From Bacteroidales bacterium (GTDB lineage: Bacteria > Bacteroidota > Bacteroidia > Bacteroidales > Tenuifilaceae), in the NCBI GenBank assembly GCA_017524185.1, contig JAFWUG010000022.1:1-34674 (forward strand): a DNA stretch of 34,674 nt. The letters are read 5' to 3'. Positions 9,910-18,114 of this stretch are shown here, piece by piece. A program made the translations under genes and the position numbers. Under the pieces are notes generated by a model, which worked only from the letters and a program-made list of their open reading frames with translations, had not been told where the DNA came from and searched no databases. How positions within the stretch are numbered: position 1 is the first letter of the stretch; each line of letters starts with the position of its first letter.

Positions 9910-10356
9910 CTATAACATTTCTACCATAGAGATAAGCCCAACGGCCATGCCCTCTTTACCCTCACGGAAACTAAAGAATAGGTGATATGCCCCTGTCTTG
10001 GAGCAAACCCAATCGATAGTAGGATAATCCTTTCCCGAAGCAACCACATGGGTTGACGCTAAAGTGCGATTATTATCCATCAGATTGAGCACCACCTGAC
10101 CATCATAATCCTTAGAATTACAAACGGTGAAGCGATATTTCACATCCTTCTTCAATACAGCCGAAAAGCGCTGAATTGGTGGGGGATCGCCCGCGTCCAA
10201 CTTTATCTTAAAGTCCTTGAGATATGTTGCATCGCCAGCGATAGAACCGCATATCTGCACGAGTTCCTCTTCCGTTTGAGCCTTTGCCGAATTGCTGCTG
10301 ATAGCCAGCAATCCTAATAGTGCTAATGATGAGAAAAGTATCCGTTTCATGGCCAA
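9910..10356 (-). CDS. small secreted protein of unknown function
   Basis: A 148-residue protein with a clear signal peptide, cleaved probably after AKA at residues 24-26 and leaving an N-terminal Gln. The mature part contains three Cys residues (QICGSI, TVCNS, WVCSK) and alternates in a beta-sandwich-like way, with a segment YRFTVCNSKDYDGQVVLNLMD that recalls carbohydrate- or ligand-binding beta domains. I recognise no family. It begins 9 bases after the lipoprotein gene and ends just before a terminator, so it is the last gene of the transporter transcript. A periplasmic partner of the transporter is a guess from position. A start at 10350 (MKRILF) is equally possible. Confidence 0.7.
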   Translation of the reverse strand: MAMKRILFSSLALLGLLAISSNSAKAQTEEELVQICGSIAGDATYLKDFKIKLDAGDPPPIQRFSAVLKKDVKYRFTVCNSKDYDGQVVLNLMDNNRTLASTHVVASGKDYPTIDWVCSKTGAYHLFFSFREGKEGMAVGLISMVEML

Positions 10357-10365
10357 TTAGTTTCT

Positions 10366-11289
10366 TTAGTTCAACTTTGCGAGTTTGTTGCGGAATGCCT
10401 GAATGCTCGCGATTATCTCTTTATAGTCGGCTTCGTCCATGTGAATGGTCTGCTTGTCGTTCTGAACCCAGGTTAGTTCTCCATTCACCTCAACCATTTC
10501 TGGCTCACCGTGTTCATAGGTGATCGTTACATTGCTATAGCGCTGACGGATAGCCTCAAAATCGGCTATCAGTGCTGCCATATTGGGGTCGGAGTTCTCG
10601 TAAACCTTAAGTAATGCCATCAGATAGCCCAACACAGCTTTCTGCTCGCCCAAGGTTTCACGAATCTTGGGATGATTTGTCAGCTCGGCCACTTTGGTGG
10701 TGAGGAACATACCCTCGGCCCATGTGCCAGCCACCATCACTGCGCTCAATATTGAGCGATTGGTCTCTTTGAAGTAGGTGTCCATACGGTTGAAGTTCTG
10801 CTGCGCGATGAAAATGATTGAATCAAGATTCTCGCTGTTAGTTGCCAGTCGTTTAAGTGTAGAGAAATCAAAAAACTGGCCAACCTGTATGTCATCAGCA
10901 ATTCTTTTTATGTGCGTGATGTAATCTACTACAAATGAGGTCTTTTCGTACATGTTAATGTAGCCCAAGTCGCAACCATAGATTCCCAAGGCCAATGCCT
11001 TGTCGAAACTGGTGTTAAACTTTTCGGCCACCTTAGTGGGGGTCATAAAACTCTTATCGAACGGCACTTTCAAAGCCTTCATCAGAGCGGCCGTTTCGAG
11101 CGGCGAGGCTATATTCTGCATCATCTCGTCCATCACTGGCTTGGCGATGGGCAGCGGCTTATCACTCATCAAGGAATCGGGTACCTCAAACGCCCTGCTC
11201 GGATCGTCGGTACTCCTGCACGAATTGCACGACGAAATTGAAACAATCATCGTGATTATGAGCGCTATAACGGGCCACTTGTGTGTCAT
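10366..11289 (-). CDS. lipoprotein of unknown function next to the ABC transporter
   Basis: A 307-residue predicted lipoprotein: signal peptide with lipobox ISSC and modified Cys21. The mature protein is mostly alpha-helical with no membrane helix and no motif that I recognise. The helical stretch ATKVAELTNHPKIRETLGEQ and the C-terminal EADYKEIIASIQAF suggest a helical-repeat scaffold. It lies 50 bases after the ABC transporter stop and 9 bases before the small secreted protein, both on the same strand. A role as extracytoplasmic partner of that transporter is inferred from context only. Confidence 0.72.
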   Translation of the reverse strand: MTHKWPVIALIITMIVSISSCNSCRSTDDPSRAFEVPDSLMSDKPLPIAKPVMDEMMQNIASPLETAALMKALKVPFDKSFMTPTKVAEKFNTSFDKALALGIYGCDLGYINMYEKTSFVVDYITHIKRIADDIQVGQFFDFSTLKRLATNSENLDSIIFIAQQNFNRMDTYFKETNRSILSAVMVAGTWAEGMFLTTKVAELTNHPKIRETLGEQKAVLGYLMALLKVYENSDPNMAALIADFEAIRQRYSNVTITYEHGEPEMVEVNGELTWVQNDKQTIHMDEADYKEIIASIQAFRNKLAKLN

Positions 11290-11323
11290 AAGGAGGCGTT
11301 GTTAGTAGATTGAATTTGGAAAG

Positions 11324-11331
11324 TAAAGATA
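11324..11331 (-). promoter_or_regulatory. weak -7-like box before the lipoprotein gene
   Basis: The minus strand reads TATCTTTA, one base from TAnnTTTG, 34 bases before the start codon at 11289. There is no matching -33 element. It could give separate expression of the lipoprotein gene, but cotranscription with the transporter is as likely. Confidence 0.25.
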
Positions 11332-11339
11332 TGAAATTT

Positions 11340-14300
11340 TTATCTAAAACGTTTCGGGAGGGGCAAATTAGTGAAAAAATCGAGGAATTTTTTTAGGGAC
11401 TCAAAGTATAGGGTGATGTAAAGCACTATGCTCATGAGCCATATCACCGCTATGTTGAAGTAGAAAGTATCGAAGTATCGCCCTGCAAAATACTTCTGTG
11501 GTGCCAAAAAGTGCGACCTAAAATCGAGCGCATTTCTTGGAGTAGGGTCGCGATAGATGGGGTTAGTTTGCTGAACCAACTCATCTTTATACTGTAGAAT
11601 CTTGTTCTTCTCAAACACCTTCATCACCAAGTCGGCTATGCTCTCGTTGTGGTAGGCCCGTCGCTTCGACTCGTAGAGATGCGCATCGGTGCTGGTGATA
11701 TGATTCACTATGCGGTCTTTCTTTAGCGACTGCATCTGGTAGATGTCGGCATAGTATTTCTTTAAGGCATCAAGATAATCAATCAACTCATAGCCAGTCA
11801 GATCGGTGAACTGCCCCACCTTGAGTTCGTTATAGCGTTCGAATTGCACCGATGGAGAGAAGCGCTGAATCTCGTAACCAATAGTTTTATGGAGCACCGC
11901 CAAATTATCGGCGTAATGAGCCATGGCCTTGGGTGTGCTATCGGGTGCGGTGGCATAGTCGAGGCACTCCATGGCGCGTGATTCGAGCTCGGGGATTAGG
12001 TCGTCCACCTTGAAACTGGCGTTGAGCTGGTTCTTTTCGATGTCGTAGAAGTAGCGCTGGAACTCGTTATCCTTGAACTGGTGTACCACCAAGGCCTCGT
12101 AGCCCCATTTAGTGGGCATAAACTCTGCTATGAGCGGCACTCTATTTATGCTACCAACGGCGCGATTCAGTTTCTCGAAAGTGAACATAGCACCCGAAAG
12201 CACCATCATAGGAATCATCAGTAGCGGGATTACTATATAGATGGTTACAGCCGAATTGAACGTTGCCGAAATGTTGAGGCCCAATAGGTTAGAGCATACA
12301 GCCGTTGAGAATAGCACCAGCCAATAGTCGAAATACATACCACGTATCTCAAGTATCCAGTTGGCAATGATTACAAACGTGAATGCTTGTATGGCCGATA
12401 GAACAAGCAATATGGCTATTTTAGAGAACAGATAACTGGCCCGGCTCAGGTTCAAGAATGCCTCGCGTTTGAGTATCTTCCGGTCGCGAAAAATCTCCTC
12501 TGCACTCACCGTGAGCCCAATGAACAGTGCCACAATCAAGGCCATGAATAGGTAGATGGGGATGTTCTCGTTCTCACGGAATATATATACATCGGAGTTG
12601 GGGTCGGCTATATAACGGATAACATAGGCCAAAATCAACGCCAATATAGGTGTTTCGAGCAGATTCATCACGATGTACTGCGTGTTACTAATCTTCGACT
12701 TGAAGTCGCGCATCGTGTAGATTACAAACTGCCTGAGTTTTGAGGGTATGTTTAGCGAGCGCGGTGGCTCGGCATGCTCATCGGGAATGGGGGTTTGCTT
12801 GATGTTGTTAACAAAGTGCTCTTCCCATTTCTGGGGCGACACCTTACGGGTTGGCGTGTAGCGTCCAAACTCATCGACCACTCGTGCCTCTATGATGTTG
12901 AATATGAGCTCGGGGTTCACATTACCGCATACGGGGCACTCACCAACATCGCTATTCACCTGCATGTCGATGCGCTTAAAGTACATCACGGCCTCCACTG
13001 GGTTGCCGTAGTAAATCATGTAGCCTCCGGTGTCGAGAATTACCATGTTATCGAACATCTTATAGATGTCCGATGATGGCTGGTGAATAACCACAAATAT
13101 GAGCTTGCCCTTGAGCGTAAGCTCGCGCAGCAAGTCCATGACGTTCTCCGAGTCGCGCGACGACAGACCCGACGTTGGCTCATCAACAAACAGTATTGAT
13201 GGCTCACGGATAAGCTCTAGCGCGATGTTCAAGCGCTTGCGCTGTCCGCCCGAAATCATCTTGTTGAGCGGTGAACCAACCTTGAGATCCTTGCGTTCGA
13301 ACAGGCCGAGACTCATCAGCGTCTTATCGACCAGTTCAACCAATTCCTCCTCGGTCTTATCCTTGAAGCATAGCTTTGCGCTGTAGTAAAGGTTCTCGAA
13401 TACAGTTAGTTCCTCTATCAGTAGGTCATCTTGCGGAATAAGCCCAATCACACCCTCAAGTTTATCGGCCTCGGTGTGCAGGTTGTAGCCATTGATGATT
13501 ACATTACCCACCGTAGGTTTCTCGATACCCGCCAACACATTGAGCAACGTGGTTTTACCAGCACCGCTGGCACCCATGATGCCCACCAACTTGCCGTGCT
13601 CCTCACTGAAGTTGATGTTACGAAGACCTATGCCACCTGTTTTGAATGTAAACCCAACATTATCAACTCTGTATGATATACGCACCGAGGTATTGTCGGC
13701 CAAGAAATGGGCAACAATATCGGTGTAATATATGGGCTTTCCTTTGGGTAGTTTAATGGAACTACCGTTGGCAAACAGATAGATGCGGCGGTTGCTGATG
13801 GGCAATCCGTTCAGGAACAAATCCTCAGTACCCGTATAGCGCAAGAAGTAGAGATCTTCACTCTTGATACGCAGGATGTAGAGATGGCCATCGAGCGACT
13901 CAACGGAAATATGCTTACTATGCTCCCCGCTTATCTCCTTATCGCTAATTATAAGTAGATTATCTATATCAAGTTCGTCGGGGGTATTTTTCACGACGAA
14001 ATCCTCGATATTCGATTTCTCCTCGTTGGTTAGTTTGAAAACCTCGGCCACCGTGTTGATGATGGCCATGCGCTGATCGGAGAATTTGCGATCGGTGTTG
14101 ATGAGCTCGTAGAGGCGCACCAACACCACAATCTTCTGCTTCTGGGTAAGAGTTTTGTTAATCTTTTTGCAAATACCCAGCGTACGCACCGAATCCTTTA
14201 CCGAGGTGAGCTTTTTCTTCGACTTTTCGTCGTCGGCATCATCCTCGGCTTCCTTCTTGTTCAGGCCAGCGTATTCGTCAAAGAGCTGTATGTATTCCTT

Positions 14301-14432
14301 TACCGCCTCATCGTTGATTTGCTGCGTAAGGAAGTTCTCGACGTAGTCGCGCTCAGTTAGCCCCACGCCCTCATCCTGCTTTGCAATGATTGCAAAGAGT
14401 TGCATTAACGCTTTGAGTATTTCTTCGCTCAT
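11340..14432 (-). CDS. ABCG-type transporter with N-terminal TerB-like and FHA-like regions
   Basis: A 1030-residue half-transporter. Residues 1-145 are helical and resemble TerB-like domains. Residues 155-255 are beta-rich with LFLNGLPISNRRIYLFANG, reminiscent of the back half of an FHA domain, though the phosphothreonine-binding Arg/Ser/His set is not clear. The nucleotide-binding domain follows: Walker A GASGAGKTT at 287-295, signature ISGGQRKR at 393-400, Walker B ILFVDEP at 413-419 and H-loop His450. A CPVC pair at 499-502 precedes the membrane part, which has about five helices at 585-750. A sixth helix at 990-1010 is separated from them by a loop of roughly 235 residues. ABCG members usually export lipids or hydrophobic compounds; the substrate here is unknown. 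It lies 52 bases after the siaC-like gene, which suggests control by the SiaB/SiaC switch. Confidence 0.88.
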   Translation of the reverse strand: MSEEILKALMQLFAIIAKQDEGVGLTERDYVENFLTQQINDEAVKEYIQLFDEYAGLNKKEAEDDADDEKSKKKLTSVKDSVRTLGICKKINKTLTQKQKIVVLVRLYELINTDRKFSDQRMAIINTVAEVFKLTNEEKSNIEDFVVKNTPDELDIDNLLIISDKEISGEHSKHISVESLDGHLYILRIKSEDLYFLRYTGTEDLFLNGLPISNRRIYLFANGSSIKLPKGKPIYYTDIVAHFLADNTSVRISYRVDNVGFTFKTGGIGLRNINFSEEHGKLVGIMGASGAGKTTLLNVLAGIEKPTVGNVIINGYNLHTEADKLEGVIGLIPQDDLLIEELTVFENLYYSAKLCFKDKTEEELVELVDKTLMSLGLFERKDLKVGSPLNKMISGGQRKRLNIALELIREPSILFVDEPTSGLSSRDSENVMDLLRELTLKGKLIFVVIHQPSSDIYKMFDNMVILDTGGYMIYYGNPVEAVMYFKRIDMQVNSDVGECPVCGNVNPELIFNIIEARVVDEFGRYTPTRKVSPQKWEEHFVNNIKQTPIPDEHAEPPRSLNIPSKLRQFVIYTMRDFKSKISNTQYIVMNLLETPILALILAYVIRYIADPNSDVYIFRENENIPIYLFMALIVALFIGLTVSAEEIFRDRKILKREAFLNLSRASYLFSKIAILLVLSAIQAFTFVIIANWILEIRGMYFDYWLVLFSTAVCSNLLGLNISATFNSAVTIYIVIPLLMIPMMVLSGAMFTFEKLNRAVGSINRVPLIAEFMPTKWGYEALVVHQFKDNEFQRYFYDIEKNQLNASFKVDDLIPELESRAMECLDYATAPDSTPKAMAHYADNLAVLHKTIGYEIQRFSPSVQFERYNELKVGQFTDLTGYELIDYLDALKKYYADIYQMQSLKKDRIVNHITSTDAHLYESKRRAYHNESIADLVMKVFEKNKILQYKDELVQQTNPIYRDPTPRNALDFRSHFLAPQKYFAGRYFDTFYFNIAVIWLMSIVLYITLYFESLKKFLDFFTNLPLPKRFR

Positions 14433-14484
14433 AGGTTAGCGGTGAAGGATGTGGTTCTACAAGAGGGAAATTAAAGGGTACGTG

Positions 14485-14868
14485 TTATGAAAGGCTATAG
14501 CTTACGGCCTCGAAGGGTACATCAACAATGTCGGAGTATTCCTCGCCAGCCTCCTGCATATCCTCGTCATCTTCGGGATAGTACCAGCGCACCAGCACGT
14601 CGTTTCCATCCTCGCTGAGCTGTTCGAGTTTCATCAGAATGTCGAGGAGTAGTTTTGAGCTAGCTGTGTTGAAATATACAAGCTTGAAGGTGAAGACGGT
14701 TTTGGCGCAAGGCGAACCAGCATAGTCTTCGAGCCACGTTAGAATTGGGTCGTAGAAAGCGGTAACGTCTTCAGGGAGCGAACGCCCCGAAATCTCGAAT
14801 ACTTCATTTTCGGCATCTAGAATAACGGTGGGGGTATCGTCAGTCCCCATTATCTTAATCGTGTCCAT
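14485..14868 (-). CDS. siaC: SiaC-type regulatory phosphoprotein (DUF1987)
   Basis: A 127-residue protein with the SiaC/DUF1987 pattern: TPTVILD near the start, ISGRSLPEDVTAFYDPIL at 26-43, and YFNTASSKLLLDIL at 65-78. Thr68 falls exactly where Pseudomonas aeruginosa SiaC carries the threonine phosphorylated by SiaB and dephosphorylated by the PP2C enzyme SiaA. The acidic tail EDDEDMQEAGEE is also typical. In Pseudomonas unphosphorylated SiaC activates the diguanylate cyclase SiaD; no GGDEF gene is present here. It lies 19 bases after the kinase gene and 52 before the ABC transporter. Phosphorylation and target are inferred; the symbol marks family, not proven orthology. Confidence 0.87.
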   Translation of the reverse strand: MDTIKIMGTDDTPTVILDAENEVFEISGRSLPEDVTAFYDPILTWLEDYAGSPCAKTVFTFKLVYFNTASSKLLLDILMKLEQLSEDGNDVLVRWYYPEDDEDMQEAGEEYSDIVDVPFEAVSYSLS

Positions 14869-14887
14869 AGTCGTGAGGAGGGAGTTT

Positions 14888-15463
14888 TTATTCGGTTCTT
14901 GATATAGAAGATGTTAGCACGAAGAAGTGTGTTTCTTCGTCGATGGGCAGGAAGTGGTATTCGAGCTTGCGCCCGGTTTTGCGGGCTATGTCGATAAAGC
15001 CAAGCCCTGCACCGCCCTTCTCGGAGAGACGTCCTTCTTTCATCTGGGTTTTGTAGAGCTGCTTGAGACCATCCTTGTCGAGCGAATTGATGTTGTCGAG
15101 AATCTCGCTCAACTCCTTCATCTTGTTGTTCTCAATCACGTTACCCGTGGTAACATGGTACTCATCGGTGCTTTTGCTCACCATGAATATACCACGCCCA
15201 GCGAATAAGAAATCGTCTGAACCTAGATTATCAGCATGCTTGCTGATATTCTGAAGGCATTCTATCATAACATGGAACACCTTCTTTTGCACCGAATTAG
15301 GCTCTTCTTCCTTAGCCATGTTAGACTCGGTGAGCGAGGTGAACGCTTTAGTTATTTGGTGAGTTATCTCACCCTCGTAAACGAGGCTTATCTCGTGCGC
15401 TTTCATCGACTTGTAGAAGTCGTAAACGAACTCTAAAAAACCTCTAACTTGTGTTTTGTCCAT
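14888..15463 (-). CDS. siaB: SiaB-type GHKL protein kinase
   Basis: A 191-residue protein of the SiaB kinase family. The N box is HVMIECLQNISKHA with Glu68, Gln71, Asn72 and Lys75-His76. The G box is KGGAGLGFIDIARKTG near 149-164, giving a Bergerat ATP-binding fold related to anti-sigma-factor kinases. It would phosphorylate the SiaC protein encoded next. I chose the start MDKTQVRGF at 15463 rather than the upstream in-frame ATG at 15493. The upstream ATG overlaps a promoter -7 box, and a TAGGAG sequence lies just before 15463. It follows the SpoIIE-phosphatase gene by 41 bases, so kinase, phosphatase and substrate are adjacent as in siaABC. Confidence 0.87.
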   Translation of the reverse strand: MDKTQVRGFLEFVYDFYKSMKAHEISLVYEGEITHQITKAFTSLTESNMAKEEEPNSVQKKVFHVMIECLQNISKHADNLGSDDFLFAGRGIFMVSKSTDEYHVTTGNVIENNKMKELSEILDNINSLDKDGLKQLYKTQMKEGRLSEKGGAGLGFIDIARKTGRKLEYHFLPIDEETHFFVLTSSISRTE

Positions 15464-15490
15464 ACTCCTAGCAGATAAGTTGCAACTTTG

Positions 15491-15521
15491 CAAAGGTATG
15501 TATTTTAAAATTCTATTCCAA
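15491..15521 (-). promoter_or_regulatory. internal promoter for the siaB-siaC-exporter genes
   Basis: The minus strand reads TTGG (15521-15518), 19 bases, then TACCTTTG (15498-15491), matching the Bacteroidetes -33/-7 consensus. The -33 box overlaps the last codons of the SpoIIE-phosphatase gene. Initiation near 15484 would give a 20-base leader for the kinase start at 15463, and it excludes the longer kinase start at 15493. Confidence 0.7.
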
Positions 15522-18114
15522 TAAGTAGTACGTCATCTACCTGTTTTAGTTCGCCCTTAAATTCGAAAAATTCTTTGTAGAATAGATCGTTTAGTTCGGG
15601 CATGCTGGCTTGTGTGTTGGCCAACAGCAGGTCGCGGACACGCTGAATGCTGAATTTTCGCTTGTCGTCGCCGCCAGTTTGGTCGACCAAACCATCGGAG
15701 AAGAAGAAAATTTTGTCGCCTGGCTCGATAACAATTTCGTGGTTAACAAATGGCTCCTCGGCCTTTTTGGGGTGAGGAATACCGCCAATGGCTTTGCGAT
15801 TTCCCTTATACTCAAGTATTTCGCCATTGCGCAGCAGGAGCAACGGGCGGTGTGCTCCAGAATATTGCAGCTGCTTATTCTTGAGATGTATCTTGCACAA
15901 ACCGATGTCCATACCATCGCGGGCATCGGCGTTGGGGTGATCCTGTTTGAGGGTTTTGCGTACACCGTAATGAAGGTTATCAAGCACCTGAGCAGCTGTG
16001 TAGGCCGAATCGTGGTCCACAACGTTGTTCAGCGTGAAATAGCCAATGAACGATAGCAGTGCTCCGGGAACGCCATGGCCTGTGCAATCGACAGCAGCGA
16101 TGTAGATATAGTCGTCTTTTACGAAGAACCATGGGAAGTCGCCGCTAACCACATCGCGGGGATAGTAGAAAATGAAAGATTTGGGGAGATGTTGACGAAT
16201 AAGGGTGTTGTTGGGCAATATGGAGGTTTGTATGCGCTGAGCGTAGTTGATACTCTCGGTGATTTTTTGGTTCTTTTCGTGAATCTCCATCTCAATACGC
16301 TTGGCCTCGGTAACATCGTGACCAACGAAAAGAATGGTTTCCAACTCGTTCTCGTTGAACTCGGGGATGGCCGTTACGTGCATAATCACATCGCCCATCT
16401 CGGCGCTGCTGAACGAAATCTCGGAGTTCACCTTCTCGCGGGTCGAACGTATCTCCTTGATTGCCTCCTTGATGAACTCGGCCAACGACTGCACATGCTC
16501 AATGGCAGTGAGATTCTGGTTGATAAGTTCTTTGCTGTTGATGCTCAGGTATTTATCAACCATCGGGTTGGCATAGAAAAATTGTCCCTTGGTGTTCAAG
16601 CGCATAATCATCTCAATGGAGTTCTCGGAGAGCGATTGCATTTTGCTACGCATACGCTCTTCTTTCTCAGCACGTTTACTCTCCGTGATGTCGCGCGAGT
16701 TGATGATGATACCGCCAATGGCCGCATCGTCGATTAGGTTACGCCCGGTGAGTTCTATGAATATCTTCTCACCGTCCTTCTTCATGAAGGTGTATTGTAT
16801 GGTTTCGGAGATGCGGGGATTCTTGATTAGTTTGTCGAACAGGTCGTTGAAATCACTCTCGCCACGACGTGTTAGGCGATCCATGTCCTTACCGTTCATC
16901 ATCTCTTGCGGCGTATAGCCCAAAATTTTGGTAACCGAAGGACTTATGAACACGAGTTCCTTATCGGAGTTATAGATCGATATTATCTCCGAGGCATTTT
17001 CGAGCAATGAGTGGAGGCGTTTTTGAGCGTTCTCCACCTCTTTCATCTTGGTTTCGAGCTCTATGTTGGAGTGCTCCAACTCCTCGTGGGTAGCCCGCAT
17101 TTCCTCGGCGTTCTGACGCAACTCCTCCTCGTTCTCGCGCAATTCCTGAGCCATTTGCTGGGCTTCGCGCAGCAGTTTCTCGGTTTGCTGATTAACACGG
17201 AGGTTGAAAATGGTGCGGGCAATAATCTCGCCCACCTCGTGTAGGAAGCGAATGGTGAGCTCGGGTATTGATTTCTCTATTGATGCGAACTCCAACACTC
17301 CCTCCAGCCTTTCGTCGGTGATGAGCGGCATGAGCAGAATGCTTTGCGGTTTTTGGTTACCAAGTATGCCCGAGGTTATGGTTGCATAATCTTCTGGTAT
17401 TTCGGTTCGATAGATAAACTCGCGCTCGTAGGCACACTGCCCAATAAGCCCTTCGCCCAGCTTGAACTCCTGATTAAGATACTTGCGCCGGTCGTAGGCA
17501 TAAGTGGTTAGATTATGTAGCCGCTTAGTGGGCTCGTCGTAGAGATAGAGTGCGCCCTGAATGATGTTGATGTACTTAATGAGCTTAACCAGCACCTCGT
17601 AGGACAATGTATCGAGGTTGTTATGCAATCGCAAAATATCAGACACTTCCTCCTTGCCTTGGGCTATCCAAGCCGCTTCGGAATCCTTCTTTTGGTTGCT
17701 ACGGAGGTTGTCGCGCATGAGCAACAGCGACTGACCGAGCAGGTCGTTGTCGTCGTCGACCTTGAAGTCGGAATTATAGTCGCCCTCACCTATCTGCTTA
17801 GCAAACAGTGCGTTTTTGCTTATATCCTTGTCGCGCTGATGAATCTCGTTAGACAACGATTTGATAACGTTTCGGCTCCAACGGATAATAAGCCAAGTTG
17901 CACCTGTTCCGACAAAAGGCACTAGATCAAATAGCCAAAGTGATGGCGATAGACCATGGGCCTGAACTATACCCTTAGGGGTTAGCGGTAGGCTATGGGC
18001 TGCCAGGTCTAGCACCCATGCTATTACGGGGAATATCAAGATGCTAGCAAAAACTATAGCTAACCTTTGACGTTCCTGTTGTTTTACTTTTATGTCGCTC
18101 CCGTTGTTTTTCAT
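15505..18114 (-). CDS. membrane HAMP-GAF-PAS-PAS-SpoIIE protein phosphatase (SiaA-like role)
   Basis: An 869-residue sensor phosphatase. Two membrane helices lie at about 18-38 and 58-78. A HAMP-like linker spans about 80-140, GAF about 165-305, a Glu-rich coiled coil 308-370, PAS about 370-480 and a second PAS about 490-605. A SpoIIE/PP2C domain follows from about 612 to the end. Metal-binding acids are present: Asp659 in VVSGDF, Asp676 in VDCTGHG, Asp807 in FSDG, and Asp860-Asp861 in QVDDV. One oddity is Pro661, where relatives mostly have Tyr in GDFYWF. The likely substrate is phosphorylated SiaC from the gene two places downstream. It starts inside the preceding GAF gene by an ATGA overlap, so the two are translationally coupled. 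Confidence 0.92.
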   Translation of the reverse strand: MKNNGSDIKVKQQERQRLAIVFASILIFPVIAWVLDLAAHSLPLTPKGIVQAHGLSPSLWLFDLVPFVGTGATWLIIRWSRNVIKSLSNEIHQRDKDISKNALFAKQIGEGDYNSDFKVDDDNDLLGQSLLLMRDNLRSNQKKDSEAAWIAQGKEEVSDILRLHNNLDTLSYEVLVKLIKYINIIQGALYLYDEPTKRLHNLTTYAYDRRKYLNQEFKLGEGLIGQCAYEREFIYRTEIPEDYATITSGILGNQKPQSILLMPLITDERLEGVLEFASIEKSIPELTIRFLHEVGEIIARTIFNLRVNQQTEKLLREAQQMAQELRENEEELRQNAEEMRATHEELEHSNIELETKMKEVENAQKRLHSLLENASEIISIYNSDKELVFISPSVTKILGYTPQEMMNGKDMDRLTRRGESDFNDLFDKLIKNPRISETIQYTFMKKDGEKIFIELTGRNLIDDAAIGGIIINSRDITESKRAEKEERMRSKMQSLSENSIEMIMRLNTKGQFFYANPMVDKYLSINSKELINQNLTAIEHVQSLAEFIKEAIKEIRSTREKVNSEISFSSAEMGDVIMHVTAIPEFNENELETILFVGHDVTEAKRIEMEIHEKNQKITESINYAQRIQTSILPNNTLIRQHLPKSFIFYYPRDVVSGDFPWFFVKDDYIYIAAVDCTGHGVPGALLSFIGYFTLNNVVDHDSAYTAAQVLDNLHYGVRKTLKQDHPNADARDGMDIGLCKIHLKNKQLQYSGAHRPLLLLRNGEILEYKGNRKAIGGIPHPKKAEEPFVNHEIVIEPGDKIFFFSDGLVDQTGGDDKRKFSIQRVRDLLLANTQASMPELNDLFYKEFFEFKGELKQVDDVLLIGIEF

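Noticed and set aside
15464..15493. Ten-residue N-terminal extension of the SiaB-type kinase
   Set aside because: The upstream ATG overlaps the TACCTTTG promoter box, and a TAGGAG sequence precedes the later ATG.
16075..16737. Plus-strand open frame of 220 codons
   Set aside because: It lies wholly within the SpoIIE-phosphatase gene on the other strand, whose domains and motifs are unambiguous; no family resemblance.
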